The position numbers and the translations under genes were made by a program. This document shows positions 1-11,445 of a stretch of DNA of 64,000 bases, piece by piece. Source of the DNA: Lycocorax pyrrhopterus obiensis (lineage: Eukaryota > Chordata > Aves > Passeriformes > Paradisaeidae); the NCBI GenBank assembly GCA_014706295.1, contig JACSVZ010000004.1, forward strand, positions 87,055,047 to 87,119,046, written 5' to 3'. The notes below the pieces were generated by a model that made no database searches, was not told where the DNA came from, and saw nothing but the letters and a program-made list of their open reading frames with translations. Every line of letters begins with the position of its first letter. The first letter of the stretch is position 1.

Positions 1-1559
1 TGTTGAACATGCAGGATGACAGAGCAGGCTGCAGTGCCCATGGTTTATAGATGTATTTGCCATTTTTAGTACTGTAACCACTATCACTGAAAAGATACCA
101 CAAAGCCTTCAAGAAATTATTTCCTCAAAGACGAGTAACTGTCTGAATCTGAAATTGTCCTAACTCATTACTGAACTTTTATTAAGGCAATTTTTAGAAA
201 TATTAGAATGAAATCACTGCCTTCCTGTATTCTAGAACTAAACTCTTCGCTGTTGTCAGTCACTAGGCGAATTTTGCAATTTCTGGAAGAGATATCTCAT
301 GGTTCTGCATCTTTAACTTGCTTGGAGATGGAGTTATCTGCCACATATTTTTTCTTGATCTCCAAATAGATACTATGGACATATTCAAACCTTCCAAACA
401 AGCAGTGAGGCTGTCCAATGGAACCAGTATCTGACACAGGTTAAAATAAGATCCCTTTTGCTCCTAGAGTAATTCCTCCCAATGTCTACTGCCACAATTC
501 CTATTCAGGCCAGTTAAACAGAACTTAGCCACCATCACTTCTACGCCTGCCAAACTGCTTGTAAAAATCTGGGATAGGAGAGAGAACAAGCATGTGATGT
601 TATCTCCCTTGCTGCTGGTGTTGCGGTAACTGAGTCGATGCACATAATGAAGGGAAGTAGCAGCTTGACAGTACTTGTAATCAGTGTGATAGACAGCCCA
701 CTACAATTGCCAGAAAAGTTCTAAAGCTGGGGAAGATATAGCAACAGTATGGAACACTGACACCTTTAACATGCTTCTTTTCAGTGCATGAAAGACATTC
801 ACCAGACTGATCCTATTTTGAGCCCTCCCTGTAGCAAAATGTCTGGAAACGAGCCAAGGGTCCGTAGGGCTGGAACAACTAACAATCTACCCTCACCTCA
901 CCTGTGCAGACTCATCCAGCAGGACAATTTGATTTGGTAGTGAGTCAGCAGGACAGTGACATTGAGGATAATGCTGTATTTGTATGTCTTGGAGAGAAGT
1001 GCAAACCCAGGTCAAGTGTGACAGGAATTATTAGATTAATTATACACTGTACATATTGATCAACACCCATGAAATATGTCAGAGTGTGAGCAGCTGACCA
1101 CCTCTATTTACACTTTATTTTCCTTATTCTGGGAGCCACAAAATACATATTTTAAATGAGGCAGGAATCTTTTGGGAGGGATATTACCTTTTCATGCAAT
1201 CTCATTCTTTATTAGATTTCATGGATACAGTAGATCAGGAAAAATTTTTGCAGTGTGAGATCACCCTGCTGCAAACAATACATGCACTAACAGTACAAAT
1301 GTAGGTCTTGGAGCTGTAAGCATCTGATTAAATGCTCCTAGGATTAAAATGTGTAGGTGCTTAGTTGTGGCTATCACTCCCCCTTTCAACCATTATATCT
1401 ACATGTATGTCTCTCTGCTTAGATGACTGTGTACACCCACATGAATGTGTGCTTGTGTTAACATTCACCACACTCATTTATATAAGCTTTCAAGTCCCTT
1501 TTTAGATTTTACTGCACATCCATGCAGCCAGAATGGTGAATTCTTGCTCAAGGCTGCTG
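1..1559. other. Unique non-coding stretch
   Basis: No gene, RNA or recognisable repeat is visible. The sequence is AT-rich and of ordinary complexity, with frequent stops in all frames. A 101-codon open frame beginning at 1445 runs across the repeat boundary at 1653 and is best read as chance. Confidence 0.6.
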
Positions 1560-1652
1560 CTTCTAGTAGTTGGCTTTCCCCACACTTGGGTCCTGTTGCT
1601 GGTCACCAGAGAGAAGAGCTCAGTGCCTGCTCTGTTTCCCCTCATGAGGAAG
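1560..1652 (-). mobile_element. CR1 LINE fragment, part 1 (interrupted by an LTR)
   Basis: The text leading to 1652 (…TTTCCCCTCATGAGGAAG) resembles the minus-strand form of a CR1 3' region as I remember it from bird genomes. It stops at the edge of an inserted LTR and resumes at 2214 with CTATGAGGTCTCTCCTCAGTC, which reads as the continuation of the same CR1 segment. The left edge is approximate. The family call rests on remembered consensus, so an alignment is needed; that the two halves flank an LTR with a duplicated GGAAG is directly visible. Confidence 0.6.
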
Positions 1653-2213
1653 TGTATGGGTTGACCCTGGCTGGACACCAAAGCCTCTCTGTCACTCCCC
1701 TCTGCAGATGGAAAGGGGAGAGAAAATATAATGAAGGGTTCATGGTTTGATATAAGGGCTGGGAGAGATCACTCACAAAATACTGTCAGGGGCAAAACAG
1801 GCTCATATTAGAGATACTAATTGAATTTATTACTAGCAAAATCAGAGCAGGATAATGAGATGTAAAATAAGACCTTAACCTTATCCCACCCCTCCCTTCT
1901 TCCCAGCTCGACCTCCTCCTCCATCAGCACAGAGAGGCAGGGAATGGGGGTTATGGTCAGTTCACCACAGGTTGTTTCTGCCGCTGCTCAGGGAGAGGAG
2001 TCCTTCCCCCACTCCAGTGTGAGGTCCCTCCCACAGGTGATAGACTCTCCAATGTGAGTCCATCCCACAGGCAATAGTCCCCCCCAAACTGCTGCAGCAT
2101 GGGTCACTTCCACAGGGTGTGGTCCTTCAAGGTCAGGCTGCTCCAGCGTGAGCTCCTCTTTCCACGGGCTTCCCACAGGGTTACAGCCTCCTCTCAGGCA
2201 TCCACCCAACACA
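1653..2213 (-). mobile_element. Solo ERV LTR, internally deleted, 5-bp target duplication GGAAG
   Basis: This 561-bp block starts TG, ends CA and is flanked by GGAAG at 1648-1652 and again at 2214-2218. A 5-bp duplication fits ERVL-type integration. It aligns along most of its length with 47470-48449, including the shared runs TCACTCCCCTCTGCAG and GGGGGTTATGGTCAGTTCA. Relative to that copy it jumps from GGCATCC near 2202 straight to the LTR terminus (ACCCAACACA), omitting about 430 bp equivalent to 48013-48440. The minus orientation follows from an AATAAA signal on that strand at 1826-1831. No internal retroviral region or second LTR is attached, so it is a solo LTR. The 74-codon frame on the minus strand here has no family resemblance that I can see. 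Confidence 0.82.
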
Positions 2214-2250
2214 GGAAGCTACTGCTATGAGGTCTCTCCTCAGTCTCCAG
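2214..2250 (-). mobile_element. CR1 LINE fragment, part 2
   Basis: This is the short continuation of the CR1 piece interrupted at 1652. It begins with the second copy of GGAAG and reads on as CTATGAGGTCTCTCCTCAGTC, a typical minus-strand CR1 phrase. Similarity fades by about 2250. Confidence 0.55.
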
Positions 2251-3812
2251 GTCCACTGTTGTGATTTATTTCCTGTTGGTATCCTGCCACCAGCTGACCC
2301 TCAGAGAAAGATGGGTTTGACTACCAAACCAAAAAGAAAGCTCTTACCCAAACATTAATATCTGCAGCCTTGAGTATACATGAAAGCAGTGCCTCTCAAA
2401 CACCACTCTCTGATTTTATCTCTGCAGTTCTCTAATCACCCAAAGATCTCACAGGATGACACTTACATGTGCTGTGTCATGCTGTGTACCAGCAGTGCAC
2501 TCTTACATTTTTTAATGACAGCTAGGTTCTTAGTAATAGCACTAGGCTGGAAATAAAGTGGGAAGCGCACACATTAGAGGCCTCAACCTGTGGTTATTTA
2601 CACACCAAGCTTCAGGACAGTGTATAGGCCTGCTAATAATCAATGTGATGTCTCATGTTAATAAGTTCAGTGTGTATATAAATTGCTGCTCAGCTGAGGG
2701 TTGTATCTGATTTAGACTGAAAGTTAATTGGATGTGGATTTTATATGCCTTTATATTAGTGAAATGGAGTGCATATCTACGGGACTATCAGGTAGTGTAA
2801 GTGATCTGTGTGTGAAAAGAAGGTGTGGATAAGTTTTGTACACATCAGGGTGTGGTTTTAATTTTATAAGTGTCTGAGTAGAATTTTGCATATCTCATCA
2901 CCTCGCCCCTGCTTTTATCTTTCTTCTCTTGTTTTTTTTGTTCTTCCCAATCCTTTAATTTTCCTGCTGCTTTTATCTGCTTTGCTTCCTTTCGTTCTAT
3001 CCTGCTAGACATCTTTTCTGCTTTCATCTATCAGGTCCTCTTCTCTCACTCTGCTGTCCCCAAACACATATTTCCAAGCTAACTCTCTTCTTTCTAATCC
3101 ACAGTACTAATCTCACACCTTTACTTAGTTTGGCCTTTAATCCTATGTTTTGACATGCTACAATAGAGCTGTAGGTTCTTTGAGACAAGGAAAATATGTT
3201 ACATGTTAGTGCAGTACTGCTCACAATTTGCTACAAATACTTTGGAAAAACTGCAACAAAGTGCAAATTGATTCTGCACTTTTTTTTGGCATTTTAATCT
3301 TGTACTTGTCTGTTCTGTTTCTTCAGATCATGTGACCTGAACTCATATAATTATTTTTAAAACCAACTGTTACTCAAGAAACTACTCAGATGTTAGTGGA
3401 TGAGGAAGACAGCTCATTTTCTTTTCTGACAGAAATACTGTATTTCTGTTAAAAAAATTATGAGCTTCCTTCTTCATGAAATCATCTCTAATGGCACTGC
3501 TCAGAGAGAAAAAAATGGGTGTGCCTATCACAAGCAGAGCCTGTAAGTCTCACCTGTGGGAAGTAATCAAAGACAGTTTATCCAGACTTTTGTGGTTAGA
3601 GTGCTTTGTATGGCAGAAGTGACAAAAAACAGATGTTTGGAAAATTATAATCTTTTCTTCATGTTGATTTGTCAGCCTCTGTGATACAATCATCTTAAAA
3701 ATGTTATAATAAATGAACATCCAGAGTTACTTTTGACTTTGTAAATCCTTTTTAATATGCTCAGGTACTTGACAAGGAAATCAGTTGGCGTAATTTATCA
3801 AAATTTCAGATC
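2251..3812. other. Unique stretch, possible very old retroposon remnant
   Basis: No gene is visible. Around 3160-3240 the text GAGCTGTAGGTTCTTTGAGACA followed by a CAGTACTGCTCACAA-type phrase loosely resembles the 3' end of ancient amniote retroposons of the CR1/L3 kind. The match is too weak to annotate separately. A pyrimidine-rich patch lies at 2920-2990. Confidence 0.4.
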
Positions 3813-3818
3813 GGTTAT

Positions 3819-4125
3819 TGTCTCACTTGGACATGAAAAGAACCACGCAGACACTTTGTCAGGAGAGAAGCAAGAAAAGAGCCAGGGGGTCAGAGACCCC
3901 GAGCTTTATTATATATGTTCTTAAAACCACCGTGGATTGGAGGGAGAAATTACCACCCCTCAATCACACTGGTCAAAGGAAAAGTCCATCAAATGTCTCC
4001 GCCTAGGAGAATGGAATGAAAAACAATAAAGGACGGTTAACAAAACATGGCTATGTTTACAGAAAGTGCGTGAGAAACTGTTACAGAAAATGAAAACATC
4101 GAAGAGCTGCAAACTCAGGGCAACA
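3819..4125 (-). mobile_element. Solo ERV LTR, 307 bp, 6-bp target duplication GGTTAT
   Basis: The element starts TGTCTC, ends CAACA and is flanked by perfect GGTTAT copies at 3813-3818 and 4126-4131. A 6-bp duplication is the signature of ERVK/alpha-betaretrovirus-type integrases. On the minus strand the LTR would start TGTTGCCCTGAG and reach a TATATAA sequence that runs directly into AATAAAGCTCGG (plus positions 3905-3916), so a TATA-like box and a poly(A) signal nearly coincide. No internal provirus remains. A 62-codon plus-strand frame (3818-4006) is antisense to the LTR and is not considered a gene. Confidence 0.85.
3905..3916 (-). promoter_or_regulatory. Merged TATA-like box and poly(A) signal in LTR
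   Basis: Read on the minus strand this is ATATATAATAAA, in which a TATA-like motif overlaps the AATAAA hexamer. A short R region with the poly(A) signal close to the TATA box is known from compact retroviral LTRs. Whether it is active is unknown. Confidence 0.45.
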
Positions 4126-4131
4126 GGTTAT

Positions 4132-7100
4132 GGATATCAAGTTTAATATTAGTCAGAAATTACTGCAACTAATCTTCTGACTACTTCTGAAAACTACAAT
4201 CAAAGCTACATGTATGCTTTACAGTGTTAACTTAGATACTTTATATCCATCTCAGTTTAGAACTAGAGGAGAAATAGAAAGTTACAAAAGTCCTCCAGTA
4301 GTCTACATATTTACTTATATGGAAGAACATGCAAAATGCTTTATACATGAAGATATTACAAGTTATGATCAATAATAACTCTCTTCTTCAAGAAAATAAA
4401 TTAAAATAAAATCCTGATATTTACTGTAGACCTATTTGAAAGACTTCAGTTGAATTTTGATGATAGTTTTTTTTTAAAAAACAGTATTATCTGCCTGAAT
4501 GTCAATATTTCCATGTTTTACTCAGACCATGAAAATATTTTCAGATCTCAGCAGATGAAATCTGACTTCTCTCACCTCCCCCTTCCTTCACAACTGGGAC
4601 TTTAATATTTCAGCAGAAGCAAATACTTGAAAAAAATTTCCAACAAAAATGTCTTTCCTATTTTTTTAAACTTCTTAAAAATTATTATTTCTACTTGGCT
4701 GGGGTGAACAGAAATAACAAAAAGGAAGAATGTCAGGAAAATCATTTTACACAGGCAGGTGACAATAGCTTTGGATATAATTGCTGTCAGCTCAATCTGA
4801 TCTTGAATTTTTTTTCCTGAACAGACATCCCTCTGTCAGACTCAGGTGGAAAATGAAACTTCCTTATCTTCTGTGCCAATGTGAAAATAAAGCTAAATTC
4901 ACCTACTTTCTAATATATGATCTCTTTGACAGATGATATGTCCTTTTCTGGGAAAGACTGCAGTGGCACTGAGCCTATGTGAGCTTTTAGACTACAGCAG
5001 CAGCCACAGGCTGAGTTTGAATATTCTGCCCAGCCTCTCTTACTCACAGAGTAGGAAATTGCACCATAGTTCAGCTACCTCTCAACCCCCAGGTCTGAAT
5101 GTGGAATTCATATCTGCTTTCTCACTACTAGCCTCAAGTAGGAAGTCTCCAGAGACCACAGAAATCCTAAAAATGGCTGAAGAGTCCTCATCATTGGAGG
5201 AAAGCCCTAGGCACTTGGTGTATTTGAGGTAGGAATGCAAATGCAAAACAAACCAAGCACGAGGAAAAAACGTTTCAGCTTGCCATGTGTTCTGATGCAG
5301 GCTGCCACAAAACTTTGGGCAGGCTCTAATACTTTAATGAGAACTCGCCTTGCATTTGTGCTATTTATACAGTATCATTATATTCATTTAAGACAATTTA
5401 ATGTAAATACTGCTGTTTTCTTAGAATACATAGGATGAATGTGAAATTGTCTCTGTTTCAGAGAAAGAAAAATAATTGTGAAGAATCTGCATGACACAAA
5501 GAGATTTATTTGCCACCAGCCATCAGCTGCTGCTGAAAGAACAGACTTCTGCCAAAAATGAGAACTGAGAAGTGGTCCATTTGTTCTGGCTGCTGTTGGC
5601 CATTCATCTGAGGTTGTCTGATTCTGAGTCTGTCTGATTCATACACCTCTATCCTGCCCTTCCAAACAGCCTCTTGTAGCGGACTGAGATTTATTAGGGA
5701 AGATTACACTTGTCATTTGTACAGTGTCCTTAAGGATAAGATGTCATCTAAAGATAGTGGAACATAAGGACAGTCAAAGCTATTACTTTCAATCCCTTTG
5801 CCACTTTTTACCTGATTCTTGAAGCCCCATATGGGTCCGGTTCAAACAGGGTACGGAAATACACGTGCAGCTGAGTTTCCTAGGCATTTGGCAACAGCAG
5901 TAACCATTTTCTAAATTTTTTTTTCTTGTGATAAATATCTGGTTTTCTTGGAGTGATATGAGCTACCAATTCTTAGCAGCCATTGTAGCTTTCAGAAGGA
6001 AACACCTTCTCTGTATCTGAAGACGGGGTCTTCAGAGGCTTAGGTTGATAAGTTCTGTTCTTACTTGCAGTCTCAGAATGAGCAGTAGATTTTGTTGATG
6101 CCTAAAATTAGTTTGAAGTAGCCCAAATTAGTGTCAAAGAATATGCAAATGGAAATAAATTACCAGGTCATCTTGTCACCTTCCAGCAGTGTAGGACTGC
6201 TCCTCACAAGTAGTTTTATCAGTAAAACTACCATGGCTGATTTTAAACATGCCAAGAAACGTAGTTTTCCTTCTCCTCCATAATCTTCTTCCATATATAC
6301 TTTTGTCTGGATTCTTCTGGCAAAATGTCTAGATTTCCTTTTCCACCATTTCTTCCCCATTTTTCTGACAAAGGTTGAATGTGCTTCTCCATTTTACTTT
6401 CGCAGTTCATCTGTGGGCAGTGAGGTTGATGCACCTGGCCTACATCTCTCAAGTGGCTCATGCAGATTGAAACTGGAGCACAGCATTTTGTGAAGGAGGC
6501 CAGAGAGACATTTTCACATAGTAACTGTGTAAGGACACAGCTGCTTGGTTGAGGTGCAGCATCTGTTTGCCCTCAGTGCTGTCAGCACATCAGCAGGGAA
6601 ACAGGAAGCAAGAGCTTAGGAGACATGGTCTCTTGGGAGATCTAACACCATACTGATAATTTGTTATTTGTTTATAACTTCTGAGTGCTTTCAGCCCCTT
6701 ATGTTCTTTACTCTTCTTTATAACTTCTCAGTAAAAGAAATCTCTTGCCATTTCTTTGAACCGTTTCTTGCTAAGGAATGTCTTTTTTCAAAGGGGTGTG
6801 AATGTCTGTGGGTATAACATTACAGTTGTAATCTCCATTGCAAACACAATTACTATACTTCACTGCTGCAGGCACCATTCTCTGACACCTCCAGGCTCCG
6901 GGAAGCTCAGCTGATTCTAACAGGACTATTCAGATGACCAGTGCACAACTCTATGTGCAGACTTAAACTGCTTTACATTTACAAATTTTACTCGTCCTCT
7001 GCAGCGTAGCTGACTGTTTATACAGAATGAAATGCTGCAAGGTCCTGTAAGTTCCCATGTAAGCATGGTTCACTCTGAAGTGTTTATGTTTCTCTGGGAT

Positions 7101-10100
7101 AAAAAATATCACTTTTTTTTTTTTAATCTAAGGAACTACAGGTATACTGCTGCTTTGCACAAAATCACAACAGGTATCTAAATAACAAAGGGGAAATTAT
7201 TTTTTTCTTCCTTTTCGTCTCTGTTTCATCATTCACCTTCGTTTTATCTCTCCAGACTCATTTCCCAAGGGGATTTTCCATTCTATCAATGTGTCTAGTG
7301 AAGGTTCTGTGATATGTATGACAACAGGAAAAAGAATTTCCTTTGATGCACACCTCAAGGCTTTGATGAAGACCTCCAGTATAGCACATGGCTATCATTA
7401 GTACTTAATAAAAACCTACCTTGACACCGAACTCTCCAAAAAATTGTATGAACAGACACAAATAGCTTATACTCCAATACATCCAAGGCCAAAATCTGCT
7501 TCAAGTCATTCAAAAACATAAGACTGTAAGACTTTGTGTATGCTGATCAAACTAATGACTTCTGAGCATCCCTCTGCACAGTCTTATGTCCATGGGTACA
7601 TAGCTAACCCATCCAAAATTACTTCAGTTAACATAAATCAAAAGCTGTAAGGTATCAATGTTCCTTTTAATCCTTATCAGGAATGGAAATCTCTCTAAAA
7701 CCAGTGAAATTGAAACTTTCCTGTAGTTCTTACAAGGTTTTGGTATCTAGAAATTGTACCCTGTTCCCTACTGTATAGGGCTTGTCCCCCACAGGTTGAA
7801 ATTACACTGTTTACCTCTATGTGTTGTTCTGATACATGGCAAGTTCAATTGGGTGTTTAAAAAAGCATGTGTAGAGACATGGCCACACAGCTTAGGCAGG
7901 GACTTGGCCACTTAATACTATTGGATTTCGGTGGTTTGGATTATAGATACCTAAAAAAATCTATCCCTTATTAATTGATAAAGACTTGTTTAGGATCCGT
8001 TTTATTTCTAATTGTAGAGTATTTGGTTACCAATAGGAAAATGTTAAGCTGTACAGTTGCAGGTGGTTGTATTGCCAAATGCAAAGTTTGATGTGTTCAA
8101 TTATACTACAACGAGACCTGACACATTCCAAAATTCCAGGCAATGCTGGCAGGAAGGCAGGCAAATAGAGTGCTAGGTTGTCACACTACAGAGACACACA
8201 GAATGGTTTTGATTATCATAGATGTTTTTATATCAGCACCCAATCAATCCCTGGATAACCACAGTGTTCTAAGTTTGAAAGAGACACAGATAAAGGGGAT
8301 GACAAGGAATAGAAACAACACTAAGAACAGCATCTTCAAGCAAGCATATATATTTTGACAACCAGGGCCAATAAAGGTGTCAGATGTAGCAGGTCTTTCT
8401 TGGTGTAAAACATAAAAATATGTTTAAGTGTCACACAGTTTTATTTAAAGACCCTTTGCTATTTTTCTTCTCTTTGACTGCTCAGAAGAAATATCTACAT
8501 TCAAGTGTCCTGTGCTTGTCAGTGAGTGGGGTGGAATGCAGATAAAAATCTGTGGTGTTTTAGCTTTCAGGTTCAGCGTTTGCCATTCTGGATCGAGGAA
8601 CATGAGCTATATCTGTCTGCAGAGGTGTATGCTGTGGTACTGTGCCAGTCATATCAGGGGTAGTATAGGGGCTGGTTATCATAAGGCTTCTCTATGAACT
8701 GTGCTGCTGGCTCTTTATCAGCATCTTCTGGGATATAGGGACTGTGGACCGGTGCTTCTTCAACAGCTTCAGACAGCCCCAGCATAAGGTGACAGTGGTG
8801 GTATATTTGTCTTTAGGTACTACAGAGAATGTGCCATGTCCTTGCTTTGGGATTCAGAGCATCCTCTTAATCATTCACATTTAGATGAATTTGTCATTAT
8901 GCTGACTTACACGTAAGGAAAGGAGTTAAATTTAGTCATATTTCAAGCTGCTGTCTTCTTGCAATTGGAAAACAAGCAAACATACTAATTTACAAATTTA
9001 TCTGCAGGCTTTGAATTGACATTGGAATTTTTGGGAAAGGGACAGAAAAACAGGAATTAATCTGTGTGCAAATGTCAGGTTGATTCTAAGATGAATCACT
9101 TGAAATAATAACAATTTTAAGACTCATTCTTTTCATTTTTAGATTCCTAAAATTTACAATCCCCTATAACTAATTAAAGCATTTTGGAAGCAGGTTACTT
9201 TTAAATCTGTGCTTAGTCAAAATTATGTATTCATCACTGTTTTTTTTTTACTTAGCTGACTGAACAGCAGCAAAAGCAGATAGATGTAAGCACTGGAGTA
9301 AGATCAGAAGAGATAAAGGTTTAGGAAGTAAAGTGTGCAATGGCCTGATACAAGAAATACATAGGAGCTACTGGTGAAAAGACAGAAGCCCTGGCTTAGA
9401 AGCAGCCTTGTGTGTCAGTCACTGCTATTGTGAATTAATCCCTCTTTATGCCAGTGCTAATAGCTTTCTGGAACACCCACAAAAATAAAAGACAATGAGA
9501 AGTAATTGCATGAAGGTGCTGAGTTTCTCATTCAAGGTATTGTGTCTTGTTTGCACATAAATGTATTCAGAATCAACAGTTTCTGGTCAGTCATTTCCAG
9601 AACTGCACAGGGTTACACAGGGCTACACTGGTTGAAAGTCATGCAGTTACCCTGAGCAGATGTGTGAGAAGATACATTCTAAATTCTAGATTTAGTGGTG
9701 AGCCACTCTTTTCAGCGTGGCTTGTAGCAAAGGGTTTCCTGTGTCACAAAAGAACCTGGAAGTACAATTTATGGATCGTCTGTGTCAGAATCTCCAGCTA
9801 GCAGATTTGAACCAGGAGAGTTCACCTTTGCTTATTCATGGCATCGTGGGCAATATCTCTGAAGAGGACTGCAACAGTGGGTTTTTGGAGTTAGAAGCCT
9901 GAGCAATATGAAATTAATATTGACAGAAATGCACAAATTCAAGCCCTTTTCTGCCAGCTACAGAAATTCGAAGGGATTTTCTCTGAAAATAGATCTCAGA
10001 AGCAGCTTTGGACCGCATGAAAATGAAACACATTTCTGTTAAAAAAAAAAAAATCCATGTTACCCTTGAATTGTCAGTTCATACTATCCATAAGGTTCTT

Positions 10101-10695
10101 GCCATCCCTTTGTACGTGTTATACGTGTTGCTCAATTAAAAAAAATGACGACAACAAAATTATTAGAAATGGTGTGTCCTCAAAAACAATGCCAAAATAG
10201 CTGAGCATTTATAGAAATAGATATTACCAATACTGCACCCACAATTATGTGATGCAATCCCTGGTATATTTTGTAACTGGATGTTACTGAACTCTGACAA
10301 CACAGTCACTAAGCTTGTGTTTTTACTGTGGTTTCAACAGAGTGTTGTTTTTCAGAGACCCAACAGGTGTACCAAGTAACATGAGAAGGGTACCCCTAAA
10401 ATATTACTAATGGAATTATTTCAATTATAGTTTATTAGGAACATTAGATCAATCTTAATTATGTATTTTCCTAATACTAACAATTGGAAAACATTCTTTT
10501 TCTTGAATAATATTTGCAGATACTAATTCATATTTTAAAGTTTATATTTTCACTCCTGTCAGTCCAAAAGTGTGAAAAAACATCCAAGAATACTGTACAA
10601 ACCATGGGTGCTGCATGCTGTGGGTGAGTTACTCTAGAGTTCTTGCCAGTACAAAATGTTAACACAAGGTATAACTAGTCAAGTCAATGTCAGAG
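4132..10695. other. Long unique non-coding stretch
   Basis: No gene or clear repeat is visible in 6.5 kb. Open frames here reach at most 99 codons (4933-5232, plus) and show no domain, signal peptide or family resemblance. Simple tracts include T12 at 7113-7124 and A13 at 10041-10053. Regulatory or conserved non-coding elements could be present, but they cannot be recognised from one sequence. Confidence 0.55.
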
Positions 10696-11445
10696 GATCA
10701 CAGGAGAATTCAGGTGTGAGGGAAACTCAGGGGTTCTCTAGTCAGGCTTCCTGCTCAAACCAGGATCAGATGTGGCCAGAACAGGTTGCTCAGGGCTTTA
10801 CCCAGGTGAGTCTGAAAACTTCAGAGGCAAGAGATTGCACAAACCTTTTCTGGGCAACTTGCTCTCCTGCTGAGCTATACTTATTGTGACAAAATTTCTC
10901 CTTCTATCCACTCCAAACTTCCCATTTCAGCATTCAATTTGCTCTCAACCTCCTGTGATATGCCACTAGGAAAATCCTGACTCTGCCTCCCAAATAACTT
11001 CCCTGTAGGTATCCCCTGGAGCTCTGTCCTCTCCTGTCTGAGCAAACCCATCTCCCTCAGCCTCACCTCAGAGGCAAGTGCTCCAGCACTGATGGTCTTG
11101 GTGCACTTTCCAAAATCACTCCAGCTGATCAGTGTTTGGTGTTTTAGAGGGGGGCACAATGCTGGATGCATGTTTTAGATGTAATCTAATGAGTGCTAAA
11201 TGGAGGGAAATAAACCTGTCCCTGATCTTCTGGCTATGCTCTCTTAACACAGCCCCAGTTGCTGTTGGTCACTCCAGCTGCCAGGACTCACTTCTGGCAC
11301 AGGCTCATCTCGGTGTCCACCAGAACTGCCAGGGTGTCCTCAGGAGACCTGCCCCTCAGGCAGCCAGACCCCAGCCTGGATCACTGTCAGAGGTTATGTG
11401 CCTTTGTCTGTCCTTGTTGAATTTCACAATTGGTTCTCAGGGTGT
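10696..11445 (-). mobile_element. Long ancient CR1 LINE 3' fragment
   Basis: About 750 bp track the minus-strand form of an older CR1 subfamily. Landmarks are CTCAAACCAGGATCAG, CAGGTTGCTCAGGGCTTTA, a cytosine-rich middle ending CCTCAGCCTCACCTCAGAGG, AAGTGCTCCAGCACTGATGG, TTTAGATGTAATCTAATGAG and finally CCTTGTTGAATTTCAC. Many small indels relative to the expected pattern indicate an old copy. The 187-codon plus frame starting at 11132 and the 96-codon minus frame ending at 11171 lie in or over this repeat and are shadows. The edges are approximate. Confidence 0.85.

Noticed and set aside
5830..5870. GGTCCGGTTCAAACAGGG as a possible tRNA T-arm
   Set aside because: No matching acceptor stem, D-arm or anticodon arm can be drawn around it.
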